Position numbers and translations under genes: made by a program. The notes below the pieces were generated by a model. That model was not told where the DNA came from. It was given only the letters and a program-made list of their open reading frames with translations, and ran no database searches. A stretch of DNA of 7,253 nt, taken from positions 1 to 7,253 of the forward strand of contig JAGPUY010000335.1 in the NCBI GenBank assembly GCA_018067265.1, given 5' to 3'. Source of the DNA: Oceanihabitans sp. (GTDB taxonomy: Bacteria > Bacteroidota > Bacteroidia > Flavobacteriales > Flavobacteriaceae). Within the stretch, counting starts at the first letter, position 1; each line of letters starts with the position of its first letter. Below are positions 1 through 6,331 of the stretch, piece after piece.

Positions 1-63
1 GTCAAAAAAAAGATAATTATAATTGCATTTTTCATAAGCTTAATTTTCTATTTATTACATTAA
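1..63. other. Unassigned AT-rich left edge; possible truncated gene end or start
   Basis: This is the stretch downstream of the kinase, cut by the window edge. On the plus strand, frame 1 is open from base 1 to a TAA at 61-63 and reads VKKK followed by a run of about 16 hydrophobic residues (IIIIAFFISLIFYLLH). That would fit a C-terminal membrane tail of a convergent gene, whose stop would overlap the kinase stop. On the minus strand, an ATG at 33-35 opens MKNAIIIIFFLT, which could be the start of a signal peptide in a co-directional gene. Only about ten G/C bases occur in the first 60, so it may equally be non-coding. No frame shows the VDDE-type start expected of a LytTR response regulator. 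Confidence 0.3.
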
Positions 64-1106
64 TTTTTCTGACTAGTTTCTATTTTTAAAGTGACTATAA
101 ACTGATCATTTTTTAAAATAGTTTTAAAGCTGAATTTATCTGGATACAATAACTGCAAACGTTTTTCTAAATTTTGAAGTCCGATACCAGAGCCACTTTT
201 ATCATCGGTTTTCTTCGGAAAATTATTGTTTTCCACCGAAAATAAAACGGTATTATCATCACAAGTCATATGAATAGCAATACTACTTGGCTTTGTGGCA
301 GAGACACCATGTTTAAAAGCATTTTCGATCAACGAAATAAATAACAAAGGTGCTATTTGTATACCAGTTTCTTTTACAGGAAAGCTATAGCTAACGCTTG
401 TTTTATCGGACACTCTTAACTTCATTAAATCGATATACTTCTTAAGAAAATCAATTTCTTTAGTCAGTGGCACCACTTCTAAATTCGTTTCATACAACAT
501 GTAGCGCATCAATTTACTTAAACTGTGTATGGAAGACTTTGCTTGATCTGGCGAAATATCGACTAAAGAATAAATGTTGTTTAATGAATTAAAAAAGAAA
601 TGCGGTTGCAATTGGTAATGCAAATGCTGTAACTCTGACTTCAATTTAAAATTAGCAGCTTCTTTACGTTCCGCTTCTGTTTTCACCCAACGTTTTGTCG
701 ATTTTAAAGCAATTGAAAACAACAGCGGTGCCATATAAGACAAGACTTGTATATAAATAGCCATTTTAAATGGTGGCGCAACTCTGTTCGTGTTTTCTAG
801 GCGCTTTTTTATAATTTGTTGAAAGAAGTTATCTTCAATATATTCTTTTAAAAACAAGAAGAAGGCAATTATTGTGGCGTTTATAACTATAAACTGCAGC
901 ATTTTTTTAGGGAATAAAAAGCGATCTACTAGGACAAAGTAATTGAAGTAGAAGATTATAGTAGAAAAGAACAAGGGGATCCAGAAATGCGCTTTAACTC
1001 TATCCAACTCTTGTTCTTGTCCGTACGACAATAAGTAAGGTAAACTAAATAGTGTTAACCAAACTAGTAGATGTGTAAGGACTGTATTTGTTTTATTTTT
1101 ATACAT
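60..1106 (-). CDS. LytS/YehU-family sensor histidine kinase (His_kinase domain)
   Basis: Membrane sensor kinase that would autophosphorylate and pass phosphate to a response regulator, usually of the LytTR type. The 348-residue protein has four hydrophobic segments at roughly 8-28, 41-60, 69-86 and 115-134, joined by short loops, so there is no large extracytoplasmic sensor domain. The His_kinase (PF06580-type) motif QLQPHFFFNSLN places the phosphoacceptor at H169. The family more often reads PHFLFN, so the middle Phe is a mild variant. A HATPase region follows, with the N box LIENAFKHG (N262) and the G box GSGIGLQNL near 305-313. The gene starts 6 bp after the permease stop, so it belongs to the efflux operon and probably controls it or responds to its state. 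No Shine-Dalgarno is visible, which is usual for Bacteroidota. The partner regulator is not seen in the remaining 59 bp. Family assignment is firm; the signal is unknown. Confidence 0.93.
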   Translation of the reverse strand: MYKNKTNTVLTHLLVWLTLFSLPYLLSYGQEQELDRVKAHFWIPLFFSTIIFYFNYFVLVDRFLFPKKMLQFIVINATIIAFFLFLKEYIEDNFFQQIIKKRLENTNRVAPPFKMAIYIQVLSYMAPLLFSIALKSTKRWVKTEAERKEAANFKLKSELQHLHYQLQPHFFFNSLNNIYSLVDISPDQAKSSIHSLSKLMRYMLYETNLEVVPLTKEIDFLKKYIDLMKLRVSDKTSVSYSFPVKETGIQIAPLLFISLIENAFKHGVSATKPSSIAIHMTCDDNTVLFSVENNNFPKKTDDKSGSGIGLQNLEKRLQLLYPDKFSFKTILKNDQFIVTLKIETSQKN

Positions 1107-1112
1107 AATTTA

Positions 1113-2333
1113 TTATTCGTAACGCAAAGCGGTTATTGGATCTAAAGCCGATGCTTTTCTTGCTGGATACCATCCAAAAAAGATTCCTGTGACAGCACAT
1201 ACAGCAAAAGAAATGACAATAGAATACATAGCCACGCTTGTAGGCCAATTTAAGAATTTTTCTATGAAAACAGTGGCCCCGAGTCCTAATAAAACTCCTA
1301 AAACACCACCTGTGATACTAATTAAAATAGCTTCGATAAGAAATTGCATTAAAATATCGGCACCCTTAGCGCCTACTGCCATACGTAAACCAATCTCTTT
1401 GGTACGTTCTTTTACCGAAACATACATGATATTCATAATCCCAATTCCTCCAATTAATAACGAAATACTTGCTACTGCAACTAGTAAAATGGTTAACATT
1501 TCGCTAGTAGAACTAAAGGTCGAAATTAATTCTTCCATAGAACGTACATGAAAATCATCCTCTTCACTATCTGCCAATTTATGTTGTTCGCGTAAAATAT
1601 TCGATACTTCTATAACCACATTTGGTGCTTCTTCTTCACTAACTGCAGATGCTATAATCTGATTCAAATGATCGATAGCCAAAATACGTTTTTGTACTGT
1701 AGTATACGGCGCAATAACCACATCATCCTGATCTTGACCAAAGGTGTTCTCCCCTTTTTCTTCTAAAACACCAATCACTTTAAACGGAATATTATTAAAA
1801 CGAATCATTTGCCCCACAGGTTCTTGTCCGTCAGGAAACACATTGTCTACCACGGTCTGACCAATTAAAGCGACTTTTGAAGCCGTTTGTACTTCTGCAT
1901 CTGTAAACATACTTCCACTTTGTAAATCCACTACTTTGATGCTTAGATACTCCGGGTTTACACCATAAATAGAAGATGGCCAGTTGTTGGACCCGTTAAT
2001 AACTTGTCCTTTACCTTCTACCACAGGAGTACTATAACTTAACAGTGTAGACTGTTTTTTTATCGCTTGAAAATCACTTAAAGTTAGTGACTCCATAACA
2101 CTTGCTTCTTGTCTTACACCTCCTCGTGTGTCTGATCCTGCTTTAACAGTAATCATGTTAGAACCCATTGCCGAAATGGTAGTACGAATACTTTCCTTAG
2201 ATCCTTCTCCAATGGCTAACATAGCGATTACAGAAGCTACACCTATAATAATTCCAAGCATCGTTAGTAAGGTTCTTGTTTTATTAAGAACGATGGCTTT
2301 TGTTGCGATTTTAAATACATTTAATAGTCTCAT
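1113..2333 (-). CDS. MacB-type ABC transporter permease (MacB_PCD + FtsX)
   Basis: Inner-membrane permease of a MacB-like mechanotransmission ABC pump. The 406-residue protein has the classical layout. A first membrane helix lies near 21-41, containing the TMLGIIIGVASVIA stretch. A large periplasmic MacB_PCD domain spans about 45-275. Three more helices lie near 281-304, 328-357 and 369-388 and form the FtsX domain. Family hallmarks are VKERTKEIGLRMAVGA (307-322), which couples to the ATPase, and the C-terminal YPARKASALDPITALRYE. It lacks a nucleotide-binding domain, and that function is supplied by the ATPase gene ending 2 bp upstream. In E. coli both parts are one MacB polypeptide. LolC/E or FtsX proteins share the fold, but the TolC and MacA partners in the same operon favour a MacB role. 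The substrate (macrolide, peptide, lipid or siderophore) cannot be read from the sequence. Confidence 0.95.
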   Translation of the reverse strand: MRLLNVFKIATKAIVLNKTRTLLTMLGIIIGVASVIAMLAIGEGSKESIRTTISAMGSNMITVKAGSDTRGGVRQEASVMESLTLSDFQAIKKQSTLLSYSTPVVEGKGQVINGSNNWPSSIYGVNPEYLSIKVVDLQSGSMFTDAEVQTASKVALIGQTVVDNVFPDGQEPVGQMIRFNNIPFKVIGVLEEKGENTFGQDQDDVVIAPYTTVQKRILAIDHLNQIIASAVSEEEAPNVVIEVSNILREQHKLADSEEDDFHVRSMEELISTFSSTSEMLTILLVAVASISLLIGGIGIMNIMYVSVKERTKEIGLRMAVGAKGADILMQFLIEAILISITGGVLGVLLGLGATVFIEKFLNWPTSVAMYSIVISFAVCAVTGIFFGWYPARKASALDPITALRYE

Positions 2334-2335
2334 AA

Positions 2336-3079
2336 TTAATCGTCTTGTTTAGGTAATTTGGCTAATTCTTCTGCTGCAGATTGCACATTATCATTTTTAT
2401 AATCTTGCATAATATCACCATCCTTTAATACAATAGTTCTACTGCTAAAGGTTGCTATATCTGGCTCATGCGTAACAAATGTGATGGTAATCCCTTGTTT
2501 GTTTAATTCTTGAAATAAGGACATAATCTCATAGGACGTTCGTGTATCTAAGTTTCCGGTAGCTTCATCTGCTAGAATCATTACTGGATTGTTAACCAAG
2601 GACCTTGCAATGGCAACACGTTGTTGTTGTCCTCCCGAAAGCTGCGAAGGTGTATGATGCAATCTATCGCCCAAACCAACCATCTCTAAAGCTTTAATTG
2701 CACGCTCCCTTCGGGCTTCGGAATTTACTTTACTGTTATATAATAAGGGTAATTCTACGTTTTCAATAGCAGATGTTCTTGCTAGTAAATTATACGATTG
2801 AAAAATAAACCCAATCTTTTCATTTCTTATGGTTGCTAATTCATTTCTATTTAAGTCTTTTACCGATACACCATCAATTTCATAGATTCCCGATGTTGGT
2901 TGATCTAAGCATCCTAAAATATTTAGCATCGTACTCTTTCCAGAACCACTAGATCCCATAATAGTAACAAATTCCCCTTCTTTTATAGTAAACGAAATAC
3001 CTCTTAGTGCATGAACCGTTTCGGTTCCCATGGTAAACTCTCGTTTTAAGTCTTCTATTTTAATTATCTCTTTAGTCAT
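2336..3079 (-). CDS. MacB/LolD-type ABC transporter ATP-binding protein
   Basis: Cytoplasmic ATPase powering the neighbouring permease. All ABC motifs are intact in the 247 residues: Walker A GSSGSGKST (42-50), Q-loop Q94 in FIFQSYNLL, signature LSGGQQQR (147-154), Walker B VMILADEAT with D171 and catalytic E172, D-loop GNLD (175-178) and switch H204. The N-terminus (IIKIEDLKREF, then VHALRGISF) is typical of the MacB/LolD/FtsE group, and the length is normal for a stand-alone member. The MTKEII start gives the usual short lead before the first strand. It begins 9 bp after the adaptor stop and ends 2 bp before the permease start, so translation is probably coupled. Nothing appears degraded. 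LolD is the main alternative by sequence, but the operon partners argue for an efflux pump. Confidence 0.96.
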   Translation of the reverse strand: MTKEIIKIEDLKREFTMGTETVHALRGISFTIKEGEFVTIMGSSGSGKSTMLNILGCLDQPTSGIYEIDGVSVKDLNRNELATIRNEKIGFIFQSYNLLARTSAIENVELPLLYNSKVNSEARRERAIKALEMVGLGDRLHHTPSQLSGGQQQRVAIARSLVNNPVMILADEATGNLDTRTSYEIMSLFQELNKQGITITFVTHEPDIATFSSRTIVLKDGDIMQDYKNDNVQSAAEELAKLPKQDD

Positions 3080-3088
3080 GGCTATTTG

Positions 3089-4288
3089 TTATTTTTTTCC
3101 TCCTGGTCTTTGTGGCATAAACGGACTTTCGCTTTTCGCAGATCCACTAGCTTCCGATTTTGCAACGCCTTTTAGACTATACACTAGTTTCTCTCCTTCA
3201 GAAACACCGCTTAACACTTGTACATTCACACCATCACTTGCTCCAAGTGTTACTACTTTAGGTGTGATTGCTCCGTTAGTTCCTAATACCCAAAGTGATG
3301 TTTCCTCTGTAGATAATTTGCTGTTATTTTCAGATAATTGATGTTGTGCATTATAGGCTGCTAGGGTTTCTGTTTCTGGTTTAAAGTTGATGGCTTTCGC
3401 TTCCGCAGTTAACACATCATTTAATTCTAAAGTATAAATAGAAATGGTTGCTGTTAATCCTGGTTTTAGTTTTAAGTCTGGGTTATCTGCTTTAATTACA
3501 ACCGTATACGTTACTACATTTGAAGTAACTGTTGGGTCTAAACGAACTTGTGTAACTACACCTTCAAAGGTTTCTCCTAAGTAAGCATCGACTGTAAAAG
3601 TTACGCGTTGTCCATCTTTTACTTGTCCGATATCTGCTTCATCCACATCGGCTTCTACTTGCATTTCTTTTAAATCTTGTGCAATCGTAAATAAGGTTGG
3701 TGTACTTAAACTTGCGGCAACCGTTTGGCCTTCGTCAATCGCTCTAGACAATACCACACCATCAATTGGCGAATAAATATTGGCATAACCTAAATTGGTT
3801 CTGGCTTGTTGTAAATCGGAATAACGCTGCGTTACCGTTCCTTTTGCAGTTTCATAGCTGAATAATGCATCGTCAAAATCAGACTTACTAATCACTTGAT
3901 TGTCGAACAATGTTTTTTGTCTGTCGTAAATGGTTTTGGTATAGTTTCGCTGACTAACCGCATTATCATACGCTGCTTGTGCTTGTGTTTTGGCTGCATT
4001 TAAATTGGTTTTATCCAATTCGGCAATGAGCTGTCCTTCGGAAACCACGCTATTATAGTCCACATATATTTTTTCTACAACACCAGATACTTGTGTCCCT
4101 ACTTCTACTTGGGTAATAGGTTCCATGGTTCCGGTTGCAGTAACCATGGTTGTTACGTCTGCTTTTTTAGCTACTATGGTTTTTGCTGCTACTATTATAG
4201 CATCGTCGCCTTTTATAAAACTATAGCCTATGACTGCCAATAGTACTATTATCACGCTTGTTATGATGATTTTCTTTTTAGTTTTCAT
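3089..4288 (-). CDS. MacA/HlyD-family periplasmic adaptor (membrane fusion protein)
   Basis: Periplasmic adaptor linking the inner-membrane ABC permease to the TolC-type channel. The 399-residue protein has a Lys-rich start and one N-terminal membrane anchor (about 7-23). The first lipoyl half-motif lies at about 61-92 (VEVGTQVSGVVEKIYV and following). A predicted alpha-hairpin rich in Gln, Ala and Lys covers about 94-165, and the second lipoyl half lies at about 170-193 (IYSPIDGVV, EGQTVAA). A beta-barrel domain spans about 205-285 and a membrane-proximal domain about 290-375. Residues 304-330 (polar, Asn/Ser/Glu-rich) look like an inserted loop between strands, and the C-terminus is a Ser/Lys then Pro/Gly tail. 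RND pumps use related adaptors, but no RND gene is present and the ABC genes follow directly. It starts 11 bp after the outer-membrane gene. Confidence 0.94.
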   Translation of the reverse strand: MKTKKKIIITSVIIVLLAVIGYSFIKGDDAIIVAAKTIVAKKADVTTMVTATGTMEPITQVEVGTQVSGVVEKIYVDYNSVVSEGQLIAELDKTNLNAAKTQAQAAYDNAVSQRNYTKTIYDRQKTLFDNQVISKSDFDDALFSYETAKGTVTQRYSDLQQARTNLGYANIYSPIDGVVLSRAIDEGQTVAASLSTPTLFTIAQDLKEMQVEADVDEADIGQVKDGQRVTFTVDAYLGETFEGVVTQVRLDPTVTSNVVTYTVVIKADNPDLKLKPGLTATISIYTLELNDVLTAEAKAINFKPETETLAAYNAQHQLSENNSKLSTEETSLWVLGTNGAITPKVVTLGASDGVNVQVLSGVSEGEKLVYSLKGVAKSEASGSAKSESPFMPQRPGGKK

Positions 4289-4299
4289 AATTTTTTGAA

Positions 4300-5631
4300 T
4301 TAAAGTTGGATATCGTTTCCTTGGTAAAATTGTAATAATTGGTGGTATAAAATGTTTAAGTATTTAGATTGTAAATAGTTTTGCTGTGCATTGGTATATG
4401 TGTTTTGACTAATCACTAAATCGGTAGTACTTAAAGCTCCCAATTCATACTTTTTTTGTGCAAGTTTATACGATTGTTCTGCTGCTATTTTGGAAGCTTC
4501 CGAAGCAACTACTTGCTCTTGCGCAGATACTGCATTTTGATACGCCGTTTCTACTTTTTTATAGATTTCTTTTTCTGTGCTTTGCTTTTGAATTTCCGCT
4601 TTTTCAATATTGATGTTCGCCGTTTTAACCGCTGCTTTGGTTTGATTTCTATTGAATATTGGAATACTTAAAGACAGTCCAATTTTTTGATTGAAATTAA
4701 TATCAAACTGATCGGAAAAGCTATTATCATTAATACTTGTGTAACCAGAACCAATGCTTCCAGATAAGGATAAGGTTGGTAAATAAGCTCCTTTAGCAAT
4801 ATCTAATTCTTTCTTATTGGCTTCAATATTTAAAATACTAGATTGTATTTCTGGAAGAAAACTAAGCGCATTCGTATAGACTTTCATTTTATCCAACTCT
4901 AGATTTACTAAATCCATGTTTTCATCAATGGTTTGAATCTCTAAATCTTCTAAAGGAGATAATTCTAATAATTGTTTCAACTGAATGATATATTGCTGGT
5001 AATCGTTTTTAGCAGCAATCACATTGTACTTGTTTGTCGCTGCTTGGCTTTGCGCTTCGGTATAATCCCCTAATGCAATGGTTCCCGCATCTAAACGTGC
5101 TTTTGCTCTTTCTACTTCTTTTTGGGAGGCAGTTACATTGTTTTCCGCAATAGCGATATTTTCTTTACTATACAGCGTTTGTAAATACACTTCAAGAATA
5201 TTTAAAGCAATGTTATTCTTTTCTACTTCTTCTTGAAAAACACTTTGCGCTAAGAACAGTTTATTTTGTTGGATTTGATTGTTCAATTGATTCCCTTGAA
5301 ACAAAGTCATCGAACTGTTAATACCAACATTGGTACTATTAATTTGATCGGTTACATAACTGCTGGTAATAGGATCGATGGTATTTCCGCTAGAAAAATT
5401 TTGGGAAGCACTACCAAATAAATTAGGCAGTCTAGACGATTTGGATTTGCTATAATCTATTTCGGCAATGTCCTTATTTAAGGCAGCATCTTTAACTGTG
5501 ATGTTGTTTTCTAGAGCATACGTGATGCAATCTTCTAAGGACCATACTTTGGGTGTTGTTGCTGTAGTGGCATCTTGCGCAAAAGTGAACTGCACGAAGA
5601 ATAGACTTGCAAGGATTAGATATAATTTCAT
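4300..5631 (-). CDS. TolC-family outer membrane efflux protein
   Basis: Outer-membrane channel of the tripartite pump. The 443-residue precursor opens with a signal peptide, MKLYLILASLFFVQFTFA, followed by QD, a typical flavobacterial cleavage context after residue 18. The mature start has the family motif WSLEDCITYALENN (30-43). Two OEP repeats are visible. The first contains RAKARLDAGTIALGDYTEAQ (175-194) and the second the matching KKYELGALSTTDLVISQ (393-409). Each repeat has long Ala/Gln/Lys-rich helices characteristic of the periplasmic tunnel. Beta-strand-like segments near 73-115 and 284-325 would form the barrel. It is the first gene of the operon, with a 242-bp intergenic region upstream. 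The start is supported by the signal peptide. The leader just before ATG is A-rich (CACAAAA) without a Shine-Dalgarno sequence. Confidence 0.95.
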   Translation of the reverse strand: MKLYLILASLFFVQFTFAQDATTATTPKVWSLEDCITYALENNITVKDAALNKDIAEIDYSKSKSSRLPNLFGSASQNFSSGNTIDPITSSYVTDQINSTNVGINSSMTLFQGNQLNNQIQQNKLFLAQSVFQEEVEKNNIALNILEVYLQTLYSKENIAIAENNVTASQKEVERAKARLDAGTIALGDYTEAQSQAATNKYNVIAAKNDYQQYIIQLKQLLELSPLEDLEIQTIDENMDLVNLELDKMKVYTNALSFLPEIQSSILNIEANKKELDIAKGAYLPTLSLSGSIGSGYTSINDNSFSDQFDINFNQKIGLSLSIPIFNRNQTKAAVKTANINIEKAEIQKQSTEKEIYKKVETAYQNAVSAQEQVVASEASKIAAEQSYKLAQKKYELGALSTTDLVISQNTYTNAQQNYLQSKYLNILYHQLLQFYQGNDIQL

Positions 5632-5779
5632 TTTTGTGAGTATTTGGTTTTAACACTTCAAAGGTGAAACTATATACTATCTTAATATAAAGGAATAGAC
5701 GTTTGGGGGAATTACCTATACGAAAACCGAAATTTTATCGATACGTTTTTTTTCGATTTGCTCGGAAGGCTCTAAAAAC
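5632..5779 (-). promoter_or_regulatory. Probable promoter/control region of the efflux operon
   Basis: This is the only sizeable gap ahead of the five-gene efflux operon, lying between the upstream terminator hairpin and the TolC-family start, so the operon promoter is expected here. On the minus strand CACCTTTG (5659-5666) is one base off the Bacteroidota -7 consensus TAnnTTTG and lies about 30 bp before the ATG, but no convincing TTTG -33 box sits at the right distance. A palindrome TATCGATA (5736-5743) and the CGTAT direct repeat annotated separately are possible protein-binding sites. The location is inferred from layout; the exact elements are uncertain. Confidence 0.4.
5716..5745 (-). 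promoter_or_regulatory. Direct repeat CGTATnG, possible operator
   Basis: On the minus strand CGTATCG (5739-5745) is repeated as CGTATAG (5716-5722), starting 23 bp apart, about two helical turns. This lies roughly 90-115 bp upstream of the TolC-family start. LytTR-type regulators, the usual partners of LytS-type kinases, bind direct half-sites around 21-22 bp apart, and each half here partly resembles their loose consensus. The match is imperfect and could be chance in AT-rich DNA. Confidence 0.2.
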
Positions 5780-5814
5780 AAAAACAGCATCTAAAATATG
5801 TAGATGCTGTTTTT
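5780..5814 (-). terminator. Strong intrinsic terminator hairpin, usable in both directions
   Basis: A perfect 14-bp stem pairs 5780-5793 (AAAAACAGCATCTA) with 5801-5814 (TAGATGCTGTTTTT) around a 7-nt loop. The minus strand carries a T-run continuing as TTTTTGTTTTT past the stem (5775-5785). The plus strand carries about six Ts (5810-5815). It lies about 60 bp after the OsmC stop and so most likely ends the OYE-OsmC transcript and insulates the efflux operon from it. No plus-strand gene is seen that would need the reverse function. Confidence 0.88.
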
Positions 5815-5826
5815 TATAAAAGGTAT

Positions 5827-5841
5827 AGAATCAAGGATTCT
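5827..5841. repeat. Small inverted repeat AGAATC-AAG-GATTCT
   Basis: A 6-bp stem with a 3-nt loop lies between the OsmC stop and the main terminator. It has no following U-run of its own. It may add to RNA 3'-end structure or be chance. Confidence 0.3.
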
Positions 5842-5873
5842 TTAAATACTCTCAGTCCTTACTTGTTGCACAA

Positions 5874-6302
5874 TTACTTGGCGCTTTTCAAAGTAATCTT
5901 CAATTCGATTTCAGTGTTTAATAGTTTAGAAATCGGACAAACTTCTTTTGCTTTGTGTGCTATTTGCTGAAACTGTTCTGCATCAATTTCTGGAACATCA
6001 CCAACTAAATTCAAAGTGATTTTTGTAATGGCTCCATCTTCAAAAGTAACGGTAGCATCGACATCTAAAGTAGTTGCTGTAAAGTTATTTTCGTTTAGTA
6101 AGAAGCTTAATTGCATCGCAAAACATCCTGCATGTGCTGCGCCTATTAATTCTTCTGGGTTGGTTCCTTTTTCTCCATCTTCAAATCGGGTATGAAAAGA
6201 ATAGGCTGTTTTATCTAGAACTTTACTTGCTGTGGTTAGATTTCCTTGTCCATCTTTACCACTTCCTTGCCATACTGCATTTGCTTTTCTTGTAAATTTC
6301 AT
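5874..6302 (-). CDS. osmC: OsmC-type organic hydroperoxide reductase (thiol peroxidase)
   Basis: Cytoplasmic homodimeric thiol peroxidase that reduces organic hydroperoxides, using a redox cysteine pair. The 142-residue protein closely follows the E. coli OsmC pattern in length and motifs. The N-terminus has AVWQGSGKDGQG, the centre has RFEDGEKGTNPEELIGAAHAGC, giving the first catalytic cysteine at C60, and the second cysteine is C122 in EVCPISKLL. The conserved Arg (R39) and Glu residues (E50/E51) near the active site are present. The KGTNPEELIGAAHA block points to the OsmC subgroup rather than Ohr. The gene starts 29 bp after the ene-reductase stop in the same direction with no clear promoter between, so the two probably share a transcript, closed by the hairpin at 5780-5814. 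The ATG at 6300-6302 matches the family N-terminus. A role in peroxide or electrophile defence is inferred from family and neighbour. Confidence 0.95.
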   Translation of the reverse strand: MKFTRKANAVWQGSGKDGQGNLTTASKVLDKTAYSFHTRFEDGEKGTNPEELIGAAHAGCFAMQLSFLLNENNFTATTLDVDATVTFEDGAITKITLNLVGDVPEIDAEQFQQIAHKAKEVCPISKLLNTEIELKITLKSAK

Positions 6303-6331
6303 AATATCTGTTTTAAGTGAAACTAAATTAT

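Noticed and set aside
1189..1551. Plus-strand open frame of 120 codons opposite the permease
   Set aside because: It is antisense to a strongly conserved MacB-type permease, has no recognisable motif, and reflects codon structure of the real gene.
2333..2338. Possibility that a fused MacB was split here by a frameshift or nonsense mutation
   Set aside because: The ATPase ends with a normal C-terminal extension, and the permease has its own ATG and usual N-terminus. Separate ATPase and permease genes are common in this group, so this is the native arrangement.
3030..3341. Plus-strand open frame crossing the ATPase/adaptor junction
   Set aside because: It lies opposite two well-supported genes and has no family features; treated as a shadow frame.
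3089..5631. Adaptor and channel as part of an RND (AcrAB-type) pump
   Set aside because: No RND transporter gene is present; ABC ATPase and MacB-type permease follow within 9 and 2 bp.
5468..5653. Plus-strand open frame over the signal peptide end of the TolC-family gene
   Set aside because: It is antisense to conserved coding sequence and the translation shows no domain; likewise the plus-strand frames at 2128-2352, 4456-4671 and 6232-6456.
5698..5753. Plus-strand GACGTTTGG and TACGTTTTT, 44 bp apart, as LytTR half-sites
   Set aside because: Spacing is twice the usual value with no middle site, and one half ends in a T-run; likely chance.
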